Assembly: GCA_011525755.1 (NCBI GenBank)
Contig: WYBS01000070.1
Span: 1 to 45,397, forward strand
DNA length: 45,397 nucleotides
Reading direction: 5' to 3'
Origin: Planctomycetaceae bacterium
GTDB lineage: Bacteria > Planctomycetota > PLA2
Within the stretch, counting starts at the first letter, position 1. The number at the start of each line of letters is the position of its first letter. Both the position numbers and the translations under genes were made by a program. Below, one piece after another: positions 8,343-14,649 of the stretch. Under the pieces are notes generated by a model. The model searched no databases. It was given only the letters and a program-made list of their open reading frames with translations, and was not told the DNA's origin.

Positions 8343-9260
8343 CTACGGCGCGGGGCGGAGGTCCTTGTCCGCGAGGTCCGTGTTGAGCGCGACCTTCGGC
8401 TCGCCCTTCGCTGCGTTCAGCCGGTCGCGCGCCTCCTTGTCGGAGGGCGTGTCGCGGTAGACCGAGAAGTAGCGGGGAAGGACGATGCCCAGGTCCTTGT
8501 CCTTCGCGTAGGCCCCGAAGTAGTAGACCCACCGCACCTGGCCGGGCTTCTCGGTCTCGTACTCGACCGCCTTCCGCACGGTGAAGTCCTTCGTGTTCAC
8601 GAAGAGGCGGAGGCATCCCTCGCCGTCGCGCTTCGCGTCGAGGACATGGTAGGTGGTCTGGTCGCGGTCGCCGAGGGTGTGGTTCAGCTCGTGCGGGTGG
8701 TCGCCGTCGAGGCGCAGGGGCTCCGGGGCGCCGAGGCTCACCGTCCAGCCGGCGTCGAGCCGGGTGAGGAAGACCATCCGGAGCATCCGCTCGAAGTCCT
8801 TCCGCTCGCCCTCGATCTGCCGGATCGTCGCGGCGTCGTCGCGGTTGCCCCGGCTGAGGGCGATGATCGCGCCCTTGGACGACCGCTCCCAATAGCCGTT
8901 CTCGCCGAAGACGCCGCGGTCGGTGCCCCGGTCCGCCGCCTCCGCAGCCGTGTGCACGCGGAAGGACCGGTCCTTCGCCCGGAACCGGTAGGTCCGCGTG
9001 ATCGCGTGGACCTCGCCCTTCTCGGATGCCTCGCCGACAAACGTCAACGTGACGTCCCGCACGTCGTCCGCGGCGAGCTTCCCCTGGGCCTCGACGGCCC
9101 TCCGGAGGATGTCGCGCGCCGCGGCGGTCTCGTCGGCCGCCGCGGGGGAGACGGCGAGCAGCAGCAGGGGGAGGAGCCGGCGCGCCGCTCGCCGGGCGGG
9201 GATGCGGCGCCAGGATGCGTGCGGACGGATCGCCGGAACGGAGGCGTGGTTCGTGCCCAT
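8343..9260 (-). CDS. exported protein of unknown function
   Basis: A 305-residue protein from ATG 9260. The N-terminus has Arg-rich residues, then LLPLLLLAVSPAAADE, a good Sec signal peptide ending in an AxA-like site. The mature part has alternating beta-like blocks (DVTLTFVGEASEKGEVHAIT; KDRSFRVHTAAE; VRWVYYFGAYAKDKDLGIVLP), which loosely recalls lipoprotein-carrier or outer-membrane-lipoprotein-sorting folds, but I cannot assign a family. A longer frame upstream (to 9485) overlaps the divergent M16 gene and is rejected. A TAGAAT at 9275-9280 supports the ATG at 9260 with a very short leader. It converges on mutL with 20 bases between. Confidence 0.75.
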   Translation of the reverse strand: MGTNHASVPAIRPHASWRRIPARRAARRLLPLLLLAVSPAAADETAAARDILRRAVEAQGKLAADDVRDVTLTFVGEASEKGEVHAITRTYRFRAKDRSFRVHTAAEAADRGTDRGVFGENGYWERSSKGAIIALSRGNRDDAATIRQIEGERKDFERMLRMVFLTRLDAGWTVSLGAPEPLRLDGDHPHELNHTLGDRDQTTYHVLDAKRDGEGCLRLFVNTKDFTVRKAVEYETEKPGQVRWVYYFGAYAKDKDLGIVLPRYFSVYRDTPSDKEARDRLNAAKGEPKVALNTDLADKDLRPAP

Positions 9261-9274
9261 CGTGCGTCCGGGAC

Positions 9275-9280
9275 ATTCTA
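9275..9280 (-). promoter_or_regulatory. -10 box of the exported unknown gene
   Basis: TAGAAT on the minus strand, 14 bases before ATG 9260, implies a leader of about 7 bases. It faces away from the M16 promoter at 9290-9317. Confidence 0.5.
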
Positions 9281-9289
9281 CGCCCCGTT

Positions 9290-9317
9290 TTGCCGTCCGG
9301 CCGGGCCGTGGCACAAT
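9290..9317 (+). promoter_or_regulatory. promoter of the M16 pair, leaderless geometry
   Basis: TTGCCG (9290-9295) and CACAAT (9312-9317) are separated by 16 bases. The -10 ends 7 bases before TTG 9325, so the transcript probably starts at the start codon. Confidence 0.5.
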
Positions 9318-9324
9318 CCCCGGC

Positions 9325-10584
9325 TTGGAACTCTTCTCGACACGGGACCTCGGCGGCGGGTTCCGCCTCCATCTGCGCCGGACGCGCGCGTTCAAGACCG
9401 TGACGGCGCGGCTCGTCTTCCACGCCGACCTCGACGAGGACGCCGCGGCGCGCGCGCTCGTCCCCCGCGTCCTCGCCCGCGGCACGCGACGGCTGCCGAG
9501 CCTTCGCGATGTGCAGATCGAGCTCGACCGGCTCTACGGGGCCTCGCTCCACGGCGATGCCTCGCGGATCGGGGAGCGGCAGCTCGTGCACTTCCAGGCG
9601 GAGTGGGTGAAGGACGCGCTGGCCAAGGAGCCGCTCCGCGCGCGGATGGGGCAGCTCCTCGCGGAGTATCTCCACGACCCCGCGACCGACCCGAAGGGCG
9701 GCCTGCGCGCCGGGGTCGTCGAGCAGGAGCGGAAGAACCAGGCGGACGAGGCGGCGGCCATCTTCGACGACAAGGCGCGCTACGCCCGCCACCGGCTGCT
9801 CGAGGTCATGTGCCGGGGCGAGCCCTACGCGCGCCCCTCGATCGGCCACGAGAAGGAGATCCGTGCGCTCGAGGTCGGAGATGTCCGTGCGGCCCACGCG
9901 GCGCTGCTCGCCCACGCCCCCGCGGACCTCTTCGTCGTCGGGGACGTGACCGCGGCGCAGGCGCTCGCGTTCGCGAAGGGGCTCGGCCTTGCCAGGCGCC
10001 GGAGGATCGCGAAGCCGCGTCCGACCCGCTTCCGCGCGGCGCCGCCGCGCGTGCGGACCGTCGTCGAGCGCCAGAAGGTCGGGCAGGCCAAGCTGGCGAT
10101 GGGGTTCCGTACGTCCGTACGGCTCGGATCGCCGCTCTACCCCGCGCTCGTCCTCTTCAACGCGCTCTTCGGAGGCACGCCGGTCGGCAAGCTCTTCAAG
10201 AAGGTGCGCGAGCAGGCGTCGCTCTGCTACGCCGTCCACAGCGTGACGGAGCGGTCGAAGGGCCTCGTGCTGGTGAACGCCGGGATCGACGCGAAGAACT
10301 ACGTCCGCGCGCGGAAGCTCATCCTCGAGCAGCTCGACGACCTCGGCCGCGGCCGGATCACCGCGGAGGAGGCGAAGCTCGCGAGCGGCGTGCTCCTCAG
10401 CGCGGTCCGCGGGATGCGCGACTCGCCGGCCGCGATCATCGACTTCGGCCTCGAGCGCGCGATCCTCGGCCTGCCCGCCGACCTCGACGCGCTGCTCGGC
10501 GAGCTCAGGGGCGTCACGGCGGACGACGTCGCGCGCGCGGCGCGGACCGTGAAGCTCGACACCGTCTACCTGTTGCGGGATTGA
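9325..10584 (+). CDS. M16-family peptidase-like protein without zinc motif (YmfF-like)
   Basis: A 419-residue M16 (pitrilysin/MPP) fold protein. The position where active members carry HxxEH has FHADLDEDAAARALVPRVLARGTRRLP, so it lacks the zinc site. Other M16 blocks are present: ELDRLYGASLHGD, and the C-terminal NALFGGTPVGKLFKKVREQASLCYAVHS substrate-binding block. Inactive and active M16 proteins commonly form heterodimers; the next gene is the active partner, two bases downstream. In Firmicutes a comparable pair (YmfF/YmfH) is linked to EF-P 5-aminopentanol modification, but no efp is present here, so that role is only a possibility. TTG 9325 is chosen from promoter spacing. Confidence 0.85.
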   Translation: MELFSTRDLGGGFRLHLRRTRAFKTVTARLVFHADLDEDAAARALVPRVLARGTRRLPSLRDVQIELDRLYGASLHGDASRIGERQLVHFQAEWVKDALAKEPLRARMGQLLAEYLHDPATDPKGGLRAGVVEQERKNQADEAAAIFDDKARYARHRLLEVMCRGEPYARPSIGHEKEIRALEVGDVRAAHAALLAHAPADLFVVGDVTAAQALAFAKGLGLARRRRIAKPRPTRFRAAPPRVRTVVERQKVGQAKLAMGFRTSVRLGSPLYPALVLFNALFGGTPVGKLFKKVREQASLCYAVHSVTERSKGLVLVNAGIDAKNYVRARKLILEQLDDLGRGRITAEEAKLASGVLLSAVRGMRDSPAAIIDFGLERAILGLPADLDALLGELRGVTADDVARAARTVKLDTVYLLRD

Positions 10585-10586
10585 CC

Positions 10587-11900
10587 ATGGGAAACGCCAC
10601 GAGATTGCCCTCCGCGGGCCGCACGACCGTCCTCCGCGACCGGGAGCTCGACGAGGAGGTCCACTGCCGCGTCTTCCCGAGCGGGCTCACGGCCTACGTC
10701 GTCCGGAAGCCCGAGTTCACGCGCTCCTACGCGACGATCGCGACGCGCTACGGCTCCGTCGACACGCAGCTCCGCACGAACGGCCGCACGCGCCGGCTCC
10801 CGGACGGCATCGCGCACTTCCTCGAGCACAAGGTGTTCGAGACGCCCGAGGGCGACGCCTTCGACCTCTTCGCGTCGAGGGGCGCGTCGGCGAACGCGTT
10901 CACGTCGTTCACCTCGACGCGCTACCTCTTCGGCACGAGCGAGAACTACGAGGACAACCTGCGCACGCTCCTCGACTTCGTCTTCGACCTCCACGTGACC
11001 GACGCGAACGTGGAGAAGGAGAAGGGGATCATCGGCCAGGAGATCGCGATGTACGCCGACGACCCCGACTGGCGGATCTACTTCGGGGCGCTCGAGGCGA
11101 TGTACGTGCGCCATCCCGTGCGGATCGACATCGCGGGGACGAAGGAGACGATCGCGACGATCACGCCGGAGCTGCTCCGGGACGTCCACCGCGCCTACTA
11201 CCACCCGCGGATCATGGCCCTCGCGGCGGTCTCGCCGGCGCCGGTCGAGGCGACCTTCGATGCCGTCGAGGAGCGCGTCGAGGGGCGCGCGTTCGGCCCG
11301 CCGCCCGGCCCCCGGAGCGCGCTGCCTCGCGAATCCCGGCGCGCGCGCCGCCGGCAGGCGGAGGTCCGCCTCGCCATCAACCGCCCGCGCCTGCTCGTGG
11401 CCTTCAAGGACGCGCCGCCGCCGAAGGACCCGCGCGCGCAGCTCCGCCTGGAGCTCGCGTCCAGCATCGCGTTCGACTGCCTCTTCGGCAACTCGGGCTC
11501 GATCTTCCTGAAACTCTACGAGGCGGGGCTCGTGGACGACAGCTTCTCCGGCAGCTACACCGCGGAGGCGTCGTTCGCGTTCGCGATGGCGGGTGGCGAG
11601 ACCGACGACGCGACGAAGCTCCGCGCGACGCTGGAGCGCGAGCTCGCGGCGGCGCTCGGGCGCGGCATCACGAAGGAGGAGTTCGAGCGCACGCGCAACA
11701 AGGCGGTCGGCGGCTTCGCGCGCGCGTTCAACTCGCCCGAGCGGATCGCGCAGATGCTCGCGTCGCACCACCTGCGCGGCACGACGGTCAGGGACTACCG
11801 CGAGATCCTCTTCGCGCTGAAGCTCCCCGAGGTGAACCGCCGCATGGCCGCGATGCTCGCCCCCGCGGCGCGGTGCTATTCCCTCGTGCTGCCGAAGTAG
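10587..11900 (+). CDS. M16-family zinc metallopeptidase (YmfH-like)
   Basis: The 437-residue partner carries an intact zinc site: HFLEH (His77, Glu80, His81), with Glu152 in KEKGIIGQEI as the likely third ligand. Further M16 features are ANAFTSFTSTRYLFGTSENYEDNLRTLLDFV and YYHPRIMALAAV. The C-terminal half holds the companion domain, with LFGNSGSIFLKLYEAGLVDDSFSGSY and the late NSPERIAQML block. ATG 10587 starts two bases after the stop of the zinc-less partner, so the two are surely co-expressed and probably form a heterodimer. No signal peptide is visible, so it is likely cytoplasmic. It converges with miaA, leaving only seven bases. Confidence 0.9.
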   Translation: MGNATRLPSAGRTTVLRDRELDEEVHCRVFPSGLTAYVVRKPEFTRSYATIATRYGSVDTQLRTNGRTRRLPDGIAHFLEHKVFETPEGDAFDLFASRGASANAFTSFTSTRYLFGTSENYEDNLRTLLDFVFDLHVTDANVEKEKGIIGQEIAMYADDPDWRIYFGALEAMYVRHPVRIDIAGTKETIATITPELLRDVHRAYYHPRIMALAAVSPAPVEATFDAVEERVEGRAFGPPPGPRSALPRESRRARRRQAEVRLAINRPRLLVAFKDAPPPKDPRAQLRLELASSIAFDCLFGNSGSIFLKLYEAGLVDDSFSGSYTAEASFAFAMAGGETDDATKLRATLERELAAALGRGITKEEFERTRNKAVGGFARAFNSPERIAQMLASHHLRGTTVRDYREILFALKLPEVNRRMAAMLAPAARCYSLVLPK

Positions 11901-11907
11901 GGGCGCG

Positions 11908-12783
11908 CTACCGCGGGCGGTAGATCCCGAGCAGGCGAGCGACGAGGTCCTCCGCCTCGCCGTCGACCCACGTGACCGGGAAGCGCTTGAACCAGGTCTC
12001 CTGGCGCCGCGCGAGGCGGATGGTGTTCCGCTCGACGAGGCGTCGCGCCTCCGCGAGGTCGTACTCCCCGCGGAGGAAGCCGAGCACCTCCTTGTAGCCG
12101 ACCGCCTGCGACGCCGTCGGGCCCAGGTCGAGGCGCCGGACCTCCTCGACGAGGCCCGCGTCGAACATCGCGGCGACGCGGTCGCGGATGCGGGCGCGGA
12201 GCTTCTCCCGCGGCCGGCGGATGCCCGCGATCACCGCCGCATGCCGGTCGGGGCCCGCGAACTGCGTCTGCTGCTCGCGCAGCGGCTTCCCCATCGCCTC
12301 GTAGACCTCGAGCGCGCGGGTGATCCGCCGCCGGTCGTTCGGATGGAGCGCGCCCGCGGTCGCGGGGTCGACCGCGGCAAGGCGGCGGTGGAGCTCCGCC
12401 GACGGGACCGCGGCAAGCCGCGCCCGAAGGTCGGGGTCGCAGCGCGGCCCCTCGAAGACGCCCTTCAGGAGCGCCATCAGGTAGAGGCCCGTGCCGCCGA
12501 CGACGAGGACGCGGCGGCCGCGGCCGCGGATCCCCGCGATCGCCTCCTCGGCGAGGTCGATGTAGCGGCGCACGTCGAACCGCTCGCGCGGGTCGAGGAG
12601 GTCGATCCCGTGATGGGGGATTCCGCCCGTGTCCCTCGGCTTGTCCGTGCCGATGTCCATGCCCCGGTAGAGGAGCATCGAGTCGAGCGAGACGATCTCG
12701 GCATCGAGCGCCTTCGCGACCGGGATCGCCGCCTTCGACTTGCCGCTGGCCGTCGCGCCGACGAGGACGTAGAGCGGGTCCAC
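11908..12783 (-). CDS. miaA: tRNA dimethylallyltransferase MiaA
   Basis: A 291-residue MiaA, which transfers dimethylallyl to A37 of tRNAs reading codons that begin with U. The P-loop is GATASGKS (9-16), followed by EIVSLDSMLLYRGMDIGTDKP, the substrate-binding signature, and HHGIDLLDP. VVGGTGLYLMALLKG, the GALHPNDRRRITRALEVYE block and the C-terminal TRLARRQETWF-type motif (here IRLARRQETWFKRF) complete the family. GTG 12783 follows a TAATCT box by 7 bases. mutL, often adjacent to miaA elsewhere, is three genes away. Confidence 0.96.
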   Translation of the reverse strand: MDPLYVLVGATASGKSKAAIPVAKALDAEIVSLDSMLLYRGMDIGTDKPRDTGGIPHHGIDLLDPRERFDVRRYIDLAEEAIAGIRGRGRRVLVVGGTGLYLMALLKGVFEGPRCDPDLRARLAAVPSAELHRRLAAVDPATAGALHPNDRRRITRALEVYEAMGKPLREQQTQFAGPDRHAAVIAGIRRPREKLRARIRDRVAAMFDAGLVEEVRRLDLGPTASQAVGYKEVLGFLRGEYDLAEARRLVERNTIRLARRQETWFKRFPVTWVDGEAEDLVARLLGIYRPR

Positions 12784-12790
12784 AGGGCAC

Positions 12791-12800
12791 AGATTACGAT
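12791..12800. promoter_or_regulatory. overlapping divergent -10 boxes of miaA and nadD
   Basis: On the minus strand TAATCT (12791-12796) ends 7 bases before miaA GTG 12783. On the plus strand TACGAT (12795-12800) ends 8 bases before nadD TTG 12809. The two boxes share two base pairs, and the start codons are only 25 bases apart, so both polymerases cannot occupy the site at once. Confidence 0.5.
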
Positions 12801-12808
12801 GGCCGCCG

Positions 12809-13441
12809 TTGCGCTACGGGATCCTCGGCGGCTCGTTCGACCCGATCCACCTGGGCCACACGGCGGCGGCCGAGGGGGTCCTCGCGCGGCGGGGGCTCGC
12901 CGCGGTGCTGCTCGTCCCGGCGGGGCAGGCGCCGCACAAGCGGGGATGCGTGGCCTCGTTCGCCGAGCGGCTGGAGATGGCGCGGCTCGCCGTCCGCGGG
13001 CGCGCGGGCCTCGAGGTGCTCGATCTGGAGGGGGTCCGGGGGGGGATCTCCTACACGATCGACACGCTCGGGGAGCTCCGGCGGATCCGGCCCGGGGCGT
13101 CGTTCGAGCTCCTCGTCGGCGCGGACATGCTGGGGGATCTGCCGACCTGGCGGCGCGCGGAGGAGGTGGTGTCCGCTGCCCTCGTCGTGGGGTTCGGCCG
13201 TCCGGGTGAGGCCTCGGAGGCGGCCCGGCGCCGCTTCGACGAGGTCTTCGGGGCCGGACGGCACATCTGGATCGAGCTCGAGGCCGTCCCGGTCTCGAGC
13301 ACCGAGGTCCGGCGGCGCCTCGCCGCGGGGGAGCCCGTGGGGGGGCTCCTCGACCCCTCCGTGGAGGCGTTCATCCGGGGGAGGGGCCTCTACGGAGCCC
13401 AGCCGGCTGCCGGCCCGGATTCCCACCGGAAGGGGGGTTGA
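12809..13441 (+). CDS. nadD: nicotinate-nucleotide adenylyltransferase
   Basis: A 210-residue NadD, making nicotinate adenine dinucleotide from NaMN and ATP in NAD synthesis. The nucleotidyltransferase entry GILGGSFDPIHLGH (about 4-17) holds the HxGH motif. LLVPAGQAPHKRG, FELLVGADMLGDLPTWR and the ATP-binding VSSTEVRRRL (ISSTxIR type) are all present. TTG 12809 immediately precedes the RYGILGG start and is supported by the -10 spacing. A G-tract element (13030-13045) is embedded in frame, giving GVRGG just before SYTIDTL. The usual neighbours obg and rsfS are absent. Confidence 0.95.
   Translation: MRYGILGGSFDPIHLGHTAAAEGVLARRGLAAVLLVPAGQAPHKRGCVASFAERLEMARLAVRGRAGLEVLDLEGVRGGISYTIDTLGELRRIRPGASFELLVGADMLGDLPTWRRAEEVVSAALVVGFGRPGEASEAARRRFDEVFGAGRHIWIELEAVPVSSTEVRRRLAAGEPVGGLLDPSVEAFIRGRGLYGAQPAAGPDSHRKGG
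13030..13045 (+). repeat. dispersed G-tract element inside nadD
   Basis: Five G, TCC, eight G, read in frame as part of VRGG. It resembles the 18302-18316 copy. Confidence 0.45.
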
Positions 13442-13467
13442 CCCGCGAGGCGGCGTGCGGGTACAAC
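13438..13467 (+). promoter_or_regulatory. promoter of the small lipoprotein gene
   Basis: TTGACC (13438-13443) and TACAAC (13462-13467) are separated by 18 bases. The -35 overlaps the nadD stop codon. It is one of the better full promoters in the window and would give a leader of about 55 bases ending in GGAGGG. Confidence 0.65.
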
Positions 13468-13528
13468 CTTCCCCCGTCGGGCGGGAAGGCCCGTGGGCTA
13501 AAGCAGATCCAGCGGAGGGTACTCCTCG

Positions 13529-13741
13529 ATGCGCAAGAAGTTGCTCGCACTCGCGTTCCTCGGCCTCCTGACCGTCGGCGGCTGTGCCATGATCCCGGGC
13601 GGCAAGTACAACGCCTCCCAGCGGTGGGACCAGCACATGCAGGACTTTGCGAAGATCTGGAACGTCGTGGACATCTACTTCTTCAACTACGACATCACGG
13701 ATCCGTACGTCGGCGCGCCGTTCTTCGGCGACCCGCACTGA
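13529..13741 (+). CDS. small lipoprotein of unknown function, 70 residues
   Basis: The protein begins MRKKLLALAFLGLLTVGGC, a textbook lipoprotein signal with Cys19. Its mature part is about 52 residues and rich in aromatic residues (WDQHMQDFAKIWNVVDIYFFNYD), ending in DPYVGAPFFGDPH. I recognise no family. It has its own promoter (13438-13467), a GGAGGG ribosome site 10 bases before the ATG, and a strong intrinsic terminator directly after (13760-13787), so it is a self-contained and probably well-expressed unit. No Cys beyond the lipidated one and no repeats are present. An outer-membrane or periplasmic scaffold role is only a guess. Confidence 0.75.
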   Translation: MRKKLLALAFLGLLTVGGCAMIPGGKYNASQRWDQHMQDFAKIWNVVDIYFFNYDITDPYVGAPFFGDPH

Positions 13742-13759
13742 TCGCGAAGGAATCTCCGA

Positions 13760-13787
13760 ACGGGGGGCATCGTCCCCCCGTTTTTTA
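13760..13787 (+). terminator. intrinsic terminator of the small lipoprotein gene
   Basis: An 8-bp perfect stem (ACGGGGGG / CCCCCCGT) with a six-base loop CATCGT is followed by seven T in a row. It is the only textbook Rho-independent terminator I found in the window. Confidence 0.9.
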
Positions 13788-13799
13788 TTTGGCGCACGG

Positions 13800-13805
13800 T
13801 AGATG
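13800..13805 (+). promoter_or_regulatory. -10 box of mqnA, leaderless geometry
   Basis: TAGATG (or the overlapping GATGAT) ends 8 bases before GTG 13814. No ribosome-binding site is present. It lies right after the upstream terminator, so mqnA needs its own promoter. Confidence 0.45.
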
Positions 13806-13813
13806 ATCGCCCC

Positions 13814-14494
13814 GTGCGGTTCGGCGCCGTCTCCTACCTCAACGCGCGCCCCCTGACCGAGGGGATCGACCCGCTCGTGCTCGCGACGCCCGCGGACCTC
13901 GCGGCCATGCACGCGAGGGGCGAGGTCGATGTCGCGCTCCTCCCCGTGGCGGCCGGCGAGGCGATGGGGCTCCCGCGCGTCGGGCGGCTCGGCATCGCCG
14001 CCGAGGGGCCGGTGGACAGCGTGCTCCTCTTCCTGCGCTGTCCGCTCCGCGACGTCGCGACGGTCGCGCTCGATCCCGCGTCCCGGACGTCGCGCGCCCT
14101 CACGAGGCTCCTCCTCGAGGAGGCGCTCGGCATCTCCCCGCGCTATGTCGATCCCCCTGCCGACGCGGAGCTCCTGATCGGCGACGCGGCGCTCGTCCGC
14201 GGGGCGACGGAGGAGCCGCGGCTCGACCTCGCCGAGGAGTGGACGCGCTGGACGGGCCTCCCGTTCGTCTTCGCGGCCTGGTACGGAGACCCGCGCGCGG
14301 AGCCGGCGCTGGAGGAGGCGTACCGGCGCGGGAGCAAGGAGCTCGCCCGCTACGCGCGCGAGGCGGGGCTCGGGCTACCCGCCGGGGCGATGGAGCGCTA
14401 CCTCCGCGACCGCATCCGGTACCGCATCGGTCCGCGCGAGGAGGAGGGACTCCGTCGCTTCCTCGCCCGCGGGCGCGCGAGGGGGCTCCTGTAG
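13814..14494 (+). CDS. mqnA: chorismate dehydratase MqnA
   Basis: A 226-residue MqnA. It dehydrates chorismate to 3-enolpyruvylbenzoate, the entry step of futalosine menaquinone synthesis. Diagnostic blocks: VSYLNARPL at the N-terminus, VDVALLPVAAGEAM, DSVLLFLR, ALDPASRTSRALTRLLLEE, IGDAAL, and LAEEWTRWTGLPFVFAAWYG. It is slightly shorter than many homologues. It stands apart from the ubiE/ubiX/ubiA group at 2061-4984; mqnB, mqnC, mqnD and mqnE are not in the window. It sits alone after a terminator and is followed by serS. Confidence 0.93.
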   Translation: MRFGAVSYLNARPLTEGIDPLVLATPADLAAMHARGEVDVALLPVAAGEAMGLPRVGRLGIAAEGPVDSVLLFLRCPLRDVATVALDPASRTSRALTRLLLEEALGISPRYVDPPADAELLIGDAALVRGATEEPRLDLAEEWTRWTGLPFVFAAWYGDPRAEPALEEAYRRGSKELARYAREAGLGLPAGAMERYLRDRIRYRIGPREEEGLRRFLARGRARGLL

Positions 14495-14497
14495 AAT
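14492..14497 (+). promoter_or_regulatory. possible -10 box after mqnA
   Basis: TAGAAT overlaps the mqnA stop codon. It could drive the small frame at 14522 or serS. A second box, TAGCAT at 14611-14616, is closer to serS. Confidence 0.3.
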
Positions 14498-14521
14498 CCG
14501 CACGCCGGCCCCATCGGGTCG

Positions 14522-14638
14522 ATGCCCATGTCGAAGTCCTGCCGCTTCGCGCTTCTCCTCGCCGGGTGCACGCATCGCTCGCTGCACCGGTGCGCACTGG
14601 GCGCGTGCGGTAGCATGGGAGACGCCGCTCGCGGCTGA
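14522..14638 (+). CDS. possible 38-residue lipoprotein-like peptide
   Basis: ATG 14522 or 14528 opens a short frame starting MPMSKSCRFALLLAGCTH, whose FALLLAGC resembles a lipobox. The rest is Cys/His-containing (HRSLHRCALGACG). No ribosome site is evident and the hydrophobic stretch is short, so this may be leader sequence of serS rather than a gene. Confidence 0.2.
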   Translation: MPMSKSCRFALLLAGCTHRSLHRCALGACGSMGDAARG

Positions 14639-14644
14639 GCGGCG
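14623..14644 (+). promoter_or_regulatory. hairpin directly before the serS start
   Basis: An 8-bp perfect stem (CGCCGCTC / GAGCGGCG) with loop GCGGCT ends five bases before the serS ATG, where a Shine-Dalgarno site would normally be. With TAGCAT at 14611-14616 as -10, transcription would start at the foot of the stem. Confidence 0.4.
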
Positions 14645-14649
14645 CAACC

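Noticed and set aside
8343-9485. Extended 380-residue form of the exported unknown
   Set aside because: The extra N-terminus overlaps the M16 coding region antisense and would bury the signal peptide; ATG 9260 is preferred.
5104-10239. Very long antisense open frame of 1711 codons on the minus strand
   Set aside because: It is antisense to holA and mutL, which have clear motifs. The translation is Arg/Glu/Ala low complexity typical of high-GC shadow frames.
6252-11900. Long plus-strand frame of 1882 codons joining mutL antiframe and the second M16 gene
   Set aside because: Only the part from ATG 10587 matches a family; the rest overlaps mutL and the first M16 gene in another frame.
13467-13489. 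Hairpin CCTTCCC/GGGAAGG near the small lipoprotein promoter
   Set aside because: Its left arm overlaps the -10 box, so it is not wholly in the transcript; probably incidental.
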